The translations under genes and the position numbers were made by a program. From NCBI RefSeq assembly GCF_001429545.1, contig NZ_LMSP01000012.1, positions 204,555 to 268,554 of the forward strand: 64,000 nt of DNA. Direction: 5' to 3'. Source of the stretch: Paenibacillus sp. Soil787. Its GTDB lineage: Bacteria; Bacillota; Bacilli; Paenibacillales; NBRC-103111. Positions 8,869-18,044 of this stretch are shown here, in pieces; position 1 is the first letter of the stretch, and the number at the start of each line of letters is the position of its first letter. A model generated the notes under the pieces. It was not told the origin of the DNA and made no database searches. It was given only the letters and a program-made list of their open reading frames with translations.

Positions 8869-10164
8869 CTACACAGCCTCCTTCTTGTTGGAATCTTTGC
8901 CTTCCGACAGCTTCGCGATAGCCTCCTGCCTTTCGTTCCACGTCATTGGCGCATCCCTTCCCGATACCTCAATCATAGAAATCGCACCTTCTACGGGACA
9001 AACAATCGCGCATAAGTTACATCCTACACAATCTTCTTCGCGTACTTGCAAATAGGACTGACCCTGATCACCGGTCAACAAATCAATGCATTGATGAGAC
9101 GTATCCTCGCAGGCAATATGGCATTTGTTGCAGTTAATACAGGTATCTGTGTCAATTCGTGCCACAACCGCATAGTTCAAATCCAAATTCCCCCAATCGG
9201 AGTAGCGCGGAACGGATTTACCGATCAAGTCTGTGACACTGGCGAGACCTTTTTCATCCAAATAGTTGTTCAAGCCGTCGATCATATCCTCCACAATGCG
9301 GAAACCATGGTGCATCGCCGCCGTACATACTTGAACGCCTGTCGCGCCCATCAGCATGAACTCAACGGCATCTCGCCAATTAGAAATACCGCCAATGCCG
9401 GAAATAGGTACGCCAACCTCTGGGTTTCGCGCACAATCAGCAACCATGTGGAGGGCAATTGGTTTCACTGCCGGTCCGCAATAGCCGCCATGAGAGCCCT
9501 TGCCTCCAACATGAGGAATCGTGTTCCACGAATCGATATCCACGCCTGCTAGTGAGTTGATCGTATTGATCAACGAAATCGCATCCGCTCCGCCCCGAAC
9601 CGCCGCCTTAGCGGTGCTCGTAATATCCGTGATGTTCGGCGTCAGCTTCACGATGACCGGCGTCGTCGCCGCTTCCTTCACCCACATCGTCTGCGCCTCC
9701 ACGAGATCCGGCTGCTGCCCCGAAGCAGCGCCCATGCCGCGTTCAGCCATCCCGTGCGGGCAGCCAAAGTTCAGCTCCAAGCCGTCTACGCCGACAGCTT
9801 CGACCTTTTTCACAATCTCATGCCACTTCTCCCGGTTCGGTTCTACCATCAAGGAAACGACTATCGCATGATTCGGAAAACGTTTCTTCGTCTCATAAAT
9901 CTCTTTGAGATTGATCTCGAGCGGTCGGTCCGTAATAAGTTCAATATTATTGAAGCCTGCAACACGTTGTCCGTTGAAATGAATGGCTGCAAAGCGCGAA
10001 GACGTATTAATAATAGGATCACCAAGTGTTTTCCAAACCGCTCCACCCCAACCCGCTTCGAAAGCGCGTTGAACTTGATAGCCCGTATTGGTCGGTGGCG
10101 CCGATGCCAACCAGAACGGATTAGGTGAAGCTATGCCTGCCAGATTTATGCGTAAATCAGCCAT
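8869..10164 (-). CDS. preA: NAD-dependent dihydropyrimidine dehydrogenase, PreA-type subunit
   Basis: A 431-residue protein with a dihydroorotate-dehydrogenase-like FMN barrel (about 1-330) and two C-terminal [4Fe-4S] motifs, CINCNKCHIAC and CVGCNLCAIVCP. The N-terminus (INLAGIASPNPFWLASAPPT) is typical of PreA. With PreT it reduces uracil/thymine to the dihydro forms using NAD(P)H. The start ATG at 10164 follows GGGAGGGA. It lies 32 bp downstream of preT and directly before hydA, so the first two pathway steps are encoded together. Confidence 0.95.
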   Translation of the reverse strand: MADLRINLAGIASPNPFWLASAPPTNTGYQVQRAFEAGWGGAVWKTLGDPIINTSSRFAAIHFNGQRVAGFNNIELITDRPLEINLKEIYETKKRFPNHAIVVSLMVEPNREKWHEIVKKVEAVGVDGLELNFGCPHGMAERGMGAASGQQPDLVEAQTMWVKEAATTPVIVKLTPNITDITSTAKAAVRGGADAISLINTINSLAGVDIDSWNTIPHVGGKGSHGGYCGPAVKPIALHMVADCARNPEVGVPISGIGGISNWRDAVEFMLMGATGVQVCTAAMHHGFRIVEDMIDGLNNYLDEKGLASVTDLIGKSVPRYSDWGNLDLNYAVVARIDTDTCINCNKCHIACEDTSHQCIDLLTGDQGQSYLQVREEDCVGCNLCAIVCPVEGAISMIEVSGRDAPMTWNERQEAIAKLSEGKDSNKKEAV

Positions 10165-10196
10165 GTTGAATCCCTCCCGATCCATTTAGAAACACC

Positions 10197-11561
10197 TTAA
10201 GCAGACTCATTCTGAAGTTTCACCAGTTGATTATAGATAGCATAAGCCGTTTGCTTTCCTTGCTGAGCAGCCGATACAACCATCGCTTCGCCCTGACCTT
10301 CTCCGAAAATAACGTCGCCCGCTGCATACACCTTGGGATTGGACGTTTGACCTGTTGACGGATCAACCGTAACGGTTCCTCTTGTATGTGCAAGTTCGAA
10401 TTGATCAATGAGCGAAACATGCCTCGTCTGCCCAATCGCCTTAATAATGGCATCAACCTCAATGATGAATTCTGAGCCTTCAATGGGAACTGGACGTTTG
10501 CGTCCCGCTTCCACATCCACAAGCTCCATCCGCAGGCATTCTAGAGCCACGACATTTCCATTCGCATCCCCGATGATCCGTTTTGGAGCCGTGAGCCATT
10601 GAAACGCAACGCCATCCTGCTTAGCGAAATCATATTCAAAATCGTACGCTGTCATCTCTTCCTGCGTACGCCGATAAACAATTTGTACCTTTTCAGCCCC
10701 TAGCCTCACTGAGCACGTGGCAGCATCAATGGCTGTGTTCCCCGCTCCTATGACCGCTACCCGCTTCCCAATGAGCGTTGTATCCAGCTCCTGTTCCATC
10801 TTCGTAGATTCCACAAAATCAATGGCATCATACACACCCGTCAAGGCTTCGCCTTCAATACCCAGCATCGGAACCTTCGACATCCCTACAGCCAGAACAA
10901 CGGCATCATAATCGCCCAATAAATCTGCGCTGCTAACATCTATGCCAACACGAGTACTCATGCGGAATTCCACGCCTAACTGCCTAACTTGCTCGACTTC
11001 CCACAGCGAAATCTCCTGGGGCAGCCGGAAAGATACGATCCCGTAGGTATCTAGCCCTCCAGCCTGCTCCTTCGCCTCAAAAACCGTAACCTTGAATCCG
11101 AAGCGGGCAAGCTCCCGAGCTGCCGATAAACCAGCAGGTCCGCCCCCAATCACAGCAACCGACTTCCCATTACTTGTCCCGGCCTTGAACAATAGTTGTT
11201 CATTCTTGATAGCCCAATCCGTCGCATAACGCTGTAAATTGCCAATCAGGATAGGCTTGGACGAATGATTGAGTACACAAGCTCCTTCACAGAGCTCCTC
11301 TGTTGGACATACCCTTGAGCAAGAGGCCCCTACCGGATTCGCATCCATAATCGTACGTGCAGAGCCTTTGAGGTTGCCGGAAGCAATCTTTTTGATAAAA
11401 GAAGGGATATCAATACCCGTCGGACAGGCACGAATACAAGGAGCATCATAACAAAATAAGCAGCGGTTCGATTCCTCGATCGCCTCTTTCGGCTTCATGC
11501 CGGATTTGACCTCGGCGAAATTGCGTTTCAAATCGGTTAAGGAAATAAATGTTGAACTCAT
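10197..11561 (-). CDS. preT: NAD(P)-dependent dihydropyrimidine dehydrogenase, PreT-type subunit
   Basis: A 454-residue flavoprotein of the glutamate-synthase small-subunit type. The N-terminal part has an iron-sulfur cysteine set (CLFCYDAPCIRACP, then CSRVCP and CEGAC). Two dinucleotide folds follow: VIGGGPAGLSAARELA for FAD and VIGAGNTAIDAA for NAD(P)H. It passes electrons to the PreA subunit. The start ATG at 11561 has GAGGGGGAG upstream. It sits 20 bp after the nitrilase-type gene in the same run. Confidence 0.94.
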   Translation of the reverse strand: MSSTFISLTDLKRNFAEVKSGMKPKEAIEESNRCLFCYDAPCIRACPTGIDIPSFIKKIASGNLKGSARTIMDANPVGASCSRVCPTEELCEGACVLNHSSKPILIGNLQRYATDWAIKNEQLLFKAGTSNGKSVAVIGGGPAGLSAARELARFGFKVTVFEAKEQAGGLDTYGIVSFRLPQEISLWEVEQVRQLGVEFRMSTRVGIDVSSADLLGDYDAVVLAVGMSKVPMLGIEGEALTGVYDAIDFVESTKMEQELDTTLIGKRVAVIGAGNTAIDAATCSVRLGAEKVQIVYRRTQEEMTAYDFEYDFAKQDGVAFQWLTAPKRIIGDANGNVVALECLRMELVDVEAGRKRPVPIEGSEFIIEVDAIIKAIGQTRHVSLIDQFELAHTRGTVTVDPSTGQTSNPKVYAAGDVIFGEGQGEAMVVSAAQQGKQTAYAIYNQLVKLQNESA

Positions 11562-11581
11562 CTTCGCTCCCCCTCCCACGC

Positions 11582-12463
11582 TTATAAGCTTACAATTTGA
11601 TCATAGGTTTCAGGCCTGCGATCCCGATAAAATTGCCAAACATTGCGGACTTCACGGATTAACTCTTTGTCCATTTCACCGATGACCACTTCATCTTGAT
11701 CTCGACTTCCGATGGAAACGATTGAACCGCGCGGGTCCACCAAGTAAGATTGACCATAGAATTCTCCCATGTTCCACGGAGCTTCGAGACCAACCCGATT
11801 AATGGCACCGACATAATACCCATTGGCCACGGCGTGAGCCGGCTGTTCGAGCTTCCAGAGGTACTCCGATGTCCCCGCTACTGTAGCGGAGGGATTGAAT
11901 ACAATTTCCGCTCCGCCAAGCCCGAGAGCCCTTGCTCCTTCTGGGAAATGACGATCGTAACAGATGTAAACCCCAACCTTAGCAAACGCTGTATCGAACA
12001 CAGGATAACCTAGATTACCCGGTTTAAAATAATACTTTTCCCAGAACCCGCAAAAACCGCCGCCTGCCGCCACGTGCGGAATGTGATGTTTGCGGTATTT
12101 GCCCAAATAGGCACCATCCGCATCGATCACAGCAGCCGTATTGTAGTACGAAGCGATGCCTTCTCTCTCATAAATGGGCAGTATGATGACAACCCCGAGC
12201 TCCTTCGCCAATTCCCGAAAAAGCATCGTCGTTGGCCCTTGTGGTATTTCCTCTGCGGCATCGTACCACCTGGTTGTTTGTTCTGCGCAGAAATAAGGGC
12301 CGTAGAAAATTTCTTGCAAAGAAATGATTTGCGCGCCCTGCAGCGCCGCTTTACGAACCAAGGCGATATGCTTTTGTATCGCTTTTTCTTTGTGCTTGGC
12401 CACAGCCTCATCTCCATGCACATCATGCGAGGCTTGTATAAGGCCAATTTTCACTTTGCTCAT
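11582..12463 (-). CDS. Carbon-nitrogen hydrolase (nitrilase superfamily), probable beta-ureidopropionase
   Basis: A 293-residue nitrilase-superfamily amidase. The catalytic triad is visible: Glu51 (SLQEIF), Lys125 (YRKHHIP) and Cys168 (GVYICYDRHFPE). These flanking sequences resemble beta-ureidopropionase/N-carbamoyl amidases, which release CO2 and ammonia from N-carbamoyl-beta-alanine. It overlaps the upstream M20-type hydrolase gene by 4 bp. Two unrelated enzymes that could do the same reaction are therefore encoded in tandem. An N-carbamoyl-D-amino acid or putrescine-type amidase role cannot be excluded. Confidence 0.88.
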   Translation of the reverse strand: MSKVKIGLIQASHDVHGDEAVAKHKEKAIQKHIALVRKAALQGAQIISLQEIFYGPYFCAEQTTRWYDAAEEIPQGPTTMLFRELAKELGVVIILPIYEREGIASYYNTAAVIDADGAYLGKYRKHHIPHVAAGGGFCGFWEKYYFKPGNLGYPVFDTAFAKVGVYICYDRHFPEGARALGLGGAEIVFNPSATVAGTSEYLWKLEQPAHAVANGYYVGAINRVGLEAPWNMGEFYGQSYLVDPRGSIVSIGSRDQDEVVIGEMDKELIREVRNVWQFYRDRRPETYDQIVSL

Positions 12464-13731
12464 GGCTGAAAGCCCTCCTTTTCCGTGGCGATCCGACGTG
12501 CGGTGCGGTATAAAAGCTCCGTGCCCAGCGTGATATCCTCTGGACTAGCATATTCTTTGGGATTGTGACTAATGCCTTCGAGGCATCGAACGAAAATCAT
12601 CCCATAGTCACACACATAAGACATGGTGAGCGAATCATGGAAAGGTCCGCTCATCAGCTCTGGCGGGGTCAACCCCATCTCCCCTGCTTCCTGATGCAGG
12701 CTTTGCTTGATCCAATTCGCGCAGTAGCGGGGTTCACTGTTCGTATCTTCGCGAATCGTATAGGTAAGACCATGCTCGCGCGATACATTTTCGATTACGC
12801 TGAGCAGCTCCGCTTCCAGCGCGTTGCGACGCCGCAAATCAATGTCCCGCAAGTCAATGGTGAAGGATACCTTCTCTGGGATGATATTGCGGGAATCAGG
12901 AAACACCGTAAGGGAGCCTACTGTTCCAACGGTCGGTGCACCTGGCTCCTGCCGCACTAGCTCGTTAAGCGCCACAATAATTTTGGCGCTGCCTAGAAGT
13001 GCGTCTTGGCGCATAGACATCGGCACTGAACCAGCGTGCCCAGCGAATCCGTTCATCTCCACTGTGAGCCATAATGGACCAGAGATACCGCTTACGATAC
13101 CAATCGGAGCATCAAGTGACTCCAGAACTGGCCCTTGCTCGATGTGCAGCTCCAGAAAAGCACCAATTCGGTCTTCTTGATATACGTAGCTTTCGAAGTC
13201 AGCCGGGTCGCACCCGAACTGAATCAAAGCTTCCCTGCGTGTAATGCCATTTTTGTCCGTACGCTCCAACTCATTTTCTTCAAGCTTTCCGGTCATTCCC
13301 CGAACGCCGAAAAGCCCTTTGTTGAAGCGACAGCCCTCTTCATCGCAGAAAGCCACAACTTCAATATTGCATTCAGGCGTTATCCCTTCCTCCACCAGCG
13401 TTTGCACCACTTCGATCGCACCAAGTACACCTATCGCACCATCAAATCTACCGCCATAAGGCTGCGAATCCACATGAGAGCCTAGCATGAGAACTGGCGC
13501 ATTTGAATTACTCCCCTTAAGTACCCCGATTAAGTTGGCGAATGGATCGATTGATGCTTCCATCCCAGCTTCTTGCATCCACCTTTTCACTAGCTCGATG
13601 CCTTCTCGATCTTCTTTAGACAAGGCAAGCCTGCATACGCCCGTTTCTCCAATTTTCCCGATTTGAGCGAGCTCCTGAATTCGCTGTTGCAGTCGTGAAG
13701 CGTTAATTTGTATCTGAGGTGCTTTAGGCAA
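12460..13731 (-). CDS. M20-family Zn-dependent hydrolase (N-carbamoyl amino acid / ureidopropionase type)
   Basis: A 423-residue metallohydrolase of the hydantoinase/carbamoylase branch of peptidase family M20. Metal-site residues are clear: His86 (GSHVDSQ), Asp97 (GGRFDGA) and Glu131-Glu132 (FCDEEGCRF), and the lid-domain segment GFAGHAGSVPM is present. Family members hydrolyse N-carbamoyl-L-amino acids, N-carbamoyl-beta-alanine or allantoate. Context favours the pyrimidine pathway. It begins 7 bp after the aminotransferase stop and overlaps the nitrilase-type gene by 4 bp. Confidence 0.9.
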   Translation of the reverse strand: MPKAPQIQINASRLQQRIQELAQIGKIGETGVCRLALSKEDREGIELVKRWMQEAGMEASIDPFANLIGVLKGSNSNAPVLMLGSHVDSQPYGGRFDGAIGVLGAIEVVQTLVEEGITPECNIEVVAFCDEEGCRFNKGLFGVRGMTGKLEENELERTDKNGITRREALIQFGCDPADFESYVYQEDRIGAFLELHIEQGPVLESLDAPIGIVSGISGPLWLTVEMNGFAGHAGSVPMSMRQDALLGSAKIIVALNELVRQEPGAPTVGTVGSLTVFPDSRNIIPEKVSFTIDLRDIDLRRRNALEAELLSVIENVSREHGLTYTIREDTNSEPRYCANWIKQSLHQEAGEMGLTPPELMSGPFHDSLTMSYVCDYGMIFVRCLEGISHNPKEYASPEDITLGTELLYRTARRIATEKEGFQP

Positions 13732-13737
13732 GACCTA

Positions 13738-15111
13738 TCATCCTTTCTCCTGATTGGCATCAAACACAGCAAGCAAGGTTTTGATGATAAAAGCAACATC
13801 CTCGTCAGTCGAAGATAACGGAGGACTAAGCGTGAGAATGTTAGCGAATCCAGGCACTGTATCCCCGTTCCTCCCTATAAGCAAACCCTTTTGCTTGCAG
13901 CCTACAATGATCTTCATTACACGTTCAGCTGTCGCCGGAATCTTCGACTCTCGATCTTCTACGAGCTCGATGCCCATCGCTGATCCGAATATGCGTATCT
14001 CGCCAACATGGGGGTGGTCAAGCAGCGGTACTAATTGAGCTCTAAATGTGTTTCCGATGTGAGCAGAGTGCGCAACCAGGTTTTCTTTTTCCAAAATTTC
14101 CATATTTTTTATTGCAACAACGCAAGAGACTGGATTTCCTCCAAACGTATTGATGTGTCTTAAATGGCTGGTCGCTTCTTTATCTTTGAACGATTCATAC
14201 AATTCAGCCGAAACAGCGGTTGCAGAAAGAGGCGAGTACGCACTGGTCAAGCCTTTGGCCATCGTCACAATGTCCGGTCTCACGCCATAATTCAGATGAC
14301 CGAACCTCTCGCCGGATCGACCGAATCCGCAAATCACTTCATCAACAATGAGCAGCACATTATACTTATCACAAATGCTGCGCACCATCGGCAGGTACTC
14401 GTCCGGAGGAACAATCATTCCGCCTCCCGTAATCACTGGCTCCACGATTACGCCAGCAACAGAATCGGGTCCCTCCCATATAATGGCATCCTCGATGGCT
14501 TTGGCGCATTGAAAACTGCATGCCCCCTTCGTCTGGCCGAATGGGCAGCGATAACAATACGGCGGCGGCACATGCTGAAAGCCCACACCGAGCGGTTCAT
14601 ATTTCAACTTTCGCTGTGCTTGCCCAGTTGCACCCAATGCCCCCATTGAATTCCCATGATAAGCGCGATGCCGCGAGATGAACTTATATTTGGATGGCTT
14701 CCCGTTCTGATGATGGTATTGACGAGCAATCTTGAAGGCCACCTCATTGGCATCGGACCCCGAATTCGAGTAAAAGATTCGATATTCGCCCTCCAACCAC
14801 TCATTCAATTTCGCCGCTAATTCAATTGCAGGCACATGGGATTGAACGAGTGTAGCATAAGCGATTTTCATCATTTGCTCAGCGGCTGCTTCCGCAATCT
14901 CTTTTCTGCCGTGACCCACATTCACGCACCATAATCCGGACATGCCATCCAAATAGCGATTCCCATCCACATCCGTAACCCAGCTTCCCTCGCCAGAAGC
15001 AAGTATCATCGGATTTTCGTTATGTGCTGACATGTGATGCCACACATATTTGCGATCTTTCTCAAGCAGATCCTCCTTCGTTAGCAGACCACTAACCTCG
15101 TTAGCGCTCAT
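13738..15111 (-). CDS. Class III (omega) aminotransferase, probable beta-alanine/beta-amino acid transaminase
   Basis: A 457-residue PLP enzyme. The PLP lysine is Lys286 in VTMAKGLTS, preceded by the cofactor aspartate in LIVDEVICGFGR. The substrate-side segment HINTFGGNPVSC is also typical of class III transaminases. A four-cysteine patch (CYRCPFG...C...C, about 186-201) occurs in the omega-transaminase branch. In this context it would convert beta-alanine or beta-aminoisobutyrate to the semialdehyde, the last step encoded here. The start ATG at 15111 has GGAG upstream and removes an unsupported N-terminal extension. Confidence 0.88.
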   Translation of the reverse strand: MSANEVSGLLTKEDLLEKDRKYVWHHMSAHNENPMILASGEGSWVTDVDGNRYLDGMSGLWCVNVGHGRKEIAEAAAEQMMKIAYATLVQSHVPAIELAAKLNEWLEGEYRIFYSNSGSDANEVAFKIARQYHHQNGKPSKYKFISRHRAYHGNSMGALGATGQAQRKLKYEPLGVGFQHVPPPYCYRCPFGQTKGACSFQCAKAIEDAIIWEGPDSVAGVIVEPVITGGGMIVPPDEYLPMVRSICDKYNVLLIVDEVICGFGRSGERFGHLNYGVRPDIVTMAKGLTSAYSPLSATAVSAELYESFKDKEATSHLRHINTFGGNPVSCVVAIKNMEILEKENLVAHSAHIGNTFRAQLVPLLDHPHVGEIRIFGSAMGIELVEDRESKIPATAERVMKIIVGCKQKGLLIGRNGDTVPGFANILTLSPPLSSTDEDVAFIIKTLLAVFDANQEKG

Positions 15112-15196
15112 AAGCCCAGCTCCTCTCTCCTGATGATGTAAAGAAGGATCGCAGACTACAGTCATCCACGATCCTCTTGCCTTGCCTTTCCAATAC

Positions 15197-16270
15197 TCAC
15201 TTGCCCTGTAAAATCGTTTTATCAATAGCCGCAGTCAAATCGGCTGGTTTCTTAATCAAGCCATATTTAAGCGCAATGTCCGCTGTCCGTTTCACCGACT
15301 CATCAACGAAAGAACCGACTTGCTCATTCGTAAATCCATCTGGCTTCACAAGCTTCGCCATTTCCTTCAGCATCGTCGTTTGGTGTTGTTTCGTTGTACT
15401 GCCTGCCGTTACACTTTTCATCACGATATCGACAACTTCATCCTGATGCTCAATCGCATAATTCCAGCCTTTCAGAGTCGCTCTCACCGCTTTAACTGCG
15501 AGATCATGGTTCTTATCGACCCAGTCTTTCTTCGCAATGAGCGTATCCTCCAGCATCGCAACACCGGCATTATCAAAATCAAACACATTCAAATCTGTTT
15601 CTTTCACACCGCTCTCAAGCACAACATAGTACTCGTTATAAATCGTCGCTGTCGCTACATCCAGCTGATCCCCAAAGAATTGATCCATCGTAAAGCCTTG
15701 TTTCACCAATTGAATGTCTTTCTTCGGGTCAAGTCCGTTCTTCTCCATAAAAGCAAGCACTTGGAACTGCTGGCTGCCCATCCATGTCCCGACCTTTTTG
15801 TCCTTCATTTTGGCTGGCGCATCGATTCCGGTCGATTTTTTGGATAACAGACGGTACGAACTTTTCTGCGTCACTTGCGCCAAAGAAACGAGAGGCAATC
15901 CGTTGTCACGGTTGACTAACAAAGAGTCAAAGCTCGATACGCCGATATCGACAGCGCCATTCACAACTTGCTGCTCGATGATGACATCCGGTCCGCCCGG
16001 CACAATTTCTACATCGATCCCTTCATCCTTGTAAAAGCCTTTCTCTTTCGCGGCATAGATTCCGGCAAACTGTGATTGCGGCACCCATTTCAACTGAATT
16101 TTGACCTTTTTGAGCGGCTCTGCCGAAGAAGACTTGGTTGCACCTGCTGCGGTAGAAGCACCTGGCGTTGTGGTTGCTGATTTGTCGGAAGCACATGCTG
16201 AGACGATAACTAAAACCATGAACGCACTAAACATCAAAGCCAATTTACCAGTAAGGATTCTCTTTTTCAA
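15197..16270 (-). CDS. NMT1/THI5-type ABC transporter substrate-binding lipoprotein
   Basis: A 357-residue lipoprotein with lipobox VSAC (Cys26) after a hydrophobic signal, then an alanine/serine/threonine-rich spacer. The binding domain carries the NMT1-type segment VKIQLKWVPQSQFAGIYAAK, known from proteins that bind thiamine precursors, riboflavin or pyrimidines. The start is a TTG at 16270 with AGGAGAGG about 10 bases upstream; a longer frame exists but has no RBS. It lies between its permease genes and the catabolic genes, so it probably captures a pyrimidine or hydantoin-like substrate outside the membrane. Confidence 0.88.
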   Translation of the reverse strand: MKKRILTGKLALMFSAFMVLVIVSACASDKSATTTPGASTAAGATKSSSAEPLKKVKIQLKWVPQSQFAGIYAAKEKGFYKDEGIDVEIVPGGPDVIIEQQVVNGAVDIGVSSFDSLLVNRDNGLPLVSLAQVTQKSSYRLLSKKSTGIDAPAKMKDKKVGTWMGSQQFQVLAFMEKNGLDPKKDIQLVKQGFTMDQFFGDQLDVATATIYNEYYVVLESGVKETDLNVFDFDNAGVAMLEDTLIAKKDWVDKNHDLAVKAVRATLKGWNYAIEHQDEVVDIVMKSVTAGSTTKQHQTTMLKEMAKLVKPDGFTNEQVGSFVDESVKRTADIALKYGLIKKPADLTAAIDKTILQGK

Positions 16271-16353
16271 TCGAACCAACCCTCTCCTATATATTTCTAT
16301 GTATATAAAGATGATGTCATCCCTTGATGCTAATGTTAAAAAATCATTTTCAT

Positions 16354-17226
16354 TTAGCGATTGGAAATTGACCACGGTATCAAGCTTTTTTCTACAAGTT
16401 GAATGATCGTATATAAAACAATTCCCAGGATAGCTGCGATAACAATACAAGCCCAAGCTAAGGGCATATTGGCCAATCGGATTTGGTCCGAAAGCAAGTA
16501 GCCTAAGCCACGAGATGCAATGAAAAACTCCCCCACGATCGCGCCAATGATACTCGTTGACATGTTGATTTTAAGGGCCGAGAATATCGATGGTAAGGCT
16601 CTGGGTAATCTTAGTTTGAGAAAAAGCTGTCTGGTGCTTACCGCGTACGAAGTCATTAACTCGAGGTAGGACGGCTCAATGGAACGCAACCCCTTGTAAG
16701 TGCTAACCGCCATAGTAGCCATGGTCATCACAGAGACGATCCCCATTCTGGATGCGACGCCATCTCCCAGCCAATTATTCATGATCGGCGCAAGCGCCAC
16801 GATCGGAACCGCATTAAGCGAAGCCATGATCGAGATCGCACCGGCGCCCGCCTGAGGCCGAAAGGAAGCCGCGATTGCAGCAAGCCAGCCCAGCAGCGAA
16901 CCTATAAGGAAGCCGCCGATGATTTCTACACTTGTGTACAGCGTGTAAATGCGAAGGATATCGCCATTCTCGCGCAAGGCTGTGAGGATTTCCGAAGGAA
17001 TAGGCAGCTGATAGCGTTCTAAGCTGAATAAGGTGTGTATCCCTCTGAATTGCCAAAGCAGGAAGAATACAAGGCCGAATAAATACGGGAATAGCTTTAA
17101 AGGCTGAGTGAACATAGCCGTGTAGCCTGCTCGTGCTTTTCGAGTGGACACTCGAGTTGGTTCTTCTAAACTTGCTAGCGGCGTCAATGCAGCTTGTTGG
17201 TCTTTGTTAAAAATGACCTCCTTCAT
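16354..17226 (-). CDS. ABC transporter permease (SsuC/TauC-like), second of two
   Basis: A 290-residue permease with about six membrane helices and the binding-protein-dependent transport inner membrane domain. The cytoplasmic EAA-like loop appears around FLKLRLPRALPSIFSALK. The start overlaps the preceding permease by 4 bp. Together the two permeases form the membrane channel of the NMT1-type importer. The N-terminus has a 40-residue soluble extension (LEEPTRVSTRKARAGY) before the first helix. Confidence 0.88.
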   Translation of the reverse strand: MKEVIFNKDQQAALTPLASLEEPTRVSTRKARAGYTAMFTQPLKLFPYLFGLVFFLLWQFRGIHTLFSLERYQLPIPSEILTALRENGDILRIYTLYTSVEIIGGFLIGSLLGWLAAIAASFRPQAGAGAISIMASLNAVPIVALAPIMNNWLGDGVASRMGIVSVMTMATMAVSTYKGLRSIEPSYLELMTSYAVSTRQLFLKLRLPRALPSIFSALKINMSTSIIGAIVGEFFIASRGLGYLLSDQIRLANMPLAWACIVIAAILGIVLYTIIQLVEKSLIPWSISNR

Positions 17227-18044
17227 GAGCCTCCCCTCCTGCTTTCGCGGAAATCAGGCTGCCAAGGTGTCAGCCATCTTTCTAGGAGAACTAGCATTAG
17301 AAAGGTTGTGAAGCCGATGGCAATCGAGATCAATACCGTGCACCAGAACATGTACACTTGTGCAGCTCCATAGTACAGCGAGCTAACCATTAGCACGCCA
17401 ATTCCATCGGGAGCCCCCATTAGCTCAACGATGATGGAAGCTGTGATCGCCAGCGGAGCTGAGATCTTGAGTCCAGCGAACAGCCCCGGCAGCGAAGATG
17501 GCAGCTTGAGCTTCAGGTAGCTATGCCAAGTTGAAGCAGCTAGCGAGCGCATAAGCTCCAGCTGTTCAGGCTGCACACTGCGCAGCCCGCGAAGAGAATT
17601 GATGGTGACAGGGAAGAATGTCACATAACCTGCCATAACGATCCGCGAAAGACTCGGATCATGTAAGATGCCATAGAGAATCGGCGCAAGGCCAATGATG
17701 GGCACCATTTGAGAGGCGACCATATAAGGAGTTAGTGTTTGTTCAATCGTTTTGGAGAGGCTCATCGAAATGGCTAAGGCAGTGCCGAAAATGGTTCCAA
17801 CCAGGAAGCCAGTCATCGCATTGCCGAACGTTGTGAGACCCTGCTTGATGAGGGTGGGAAGATTGTCTTGTAAGGAGGTTATCACCTTATGCAAATAAGG
17901 TAGTTTGGAGTCGGGTTGGGAGACTTGAATCACGTTATGGATCAGCCAAGCGAACACTTCCCAGAGGAGGAGCAATGCCGCTATCCAACAAGCAATAACA
18001 GCAGCTTGATGCCATTGTCTATCCAATTTGATCATCAAAGGCAT
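17223..18044 (-). CDS. ABC transporter permease (SsuC/TauC-like), first of two
   Basis: A permease of about 273 residues with six predicted helices and an EAA-like loop at YLKLKLPSSLPGLFAGLK. It overlaps the ATPase gene end (18019) and the second permease (4 bp), so the three are a tight unit. The start is uncertain: GAGGAG lies immediately before overlapping GTG (18047) and ATG (18044) codons, and an ATG at 18035 has more usual spacing. It is a membrane part of the probable pyrimidine importer. Confidence 0.87.
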   Translation of the reverse strand: MPLMIKLDRQWHQAAVIACWIAALLLLWEVFAWLIHNVIQVSQPDSKLPYLHKVITSLQDNLPTLIKQGLTTFGNAMTGFLVGTIFGTALAISMSLSKTIEQTLTPYMVASQMVPIIGLAPILYGILHDPSLSRIVMAGYVTFFPVTINSLRGLRSVQPEQLELMRSLAASTWHSYLKLKLPSSLPGLFAGLKISAPLAITASIIVELMGAPDGIGVLMVSSLYYGAAQVYMFWCTVLISIAIGFTTFLMLVLLERWLTPWQPDFRESRRGGS

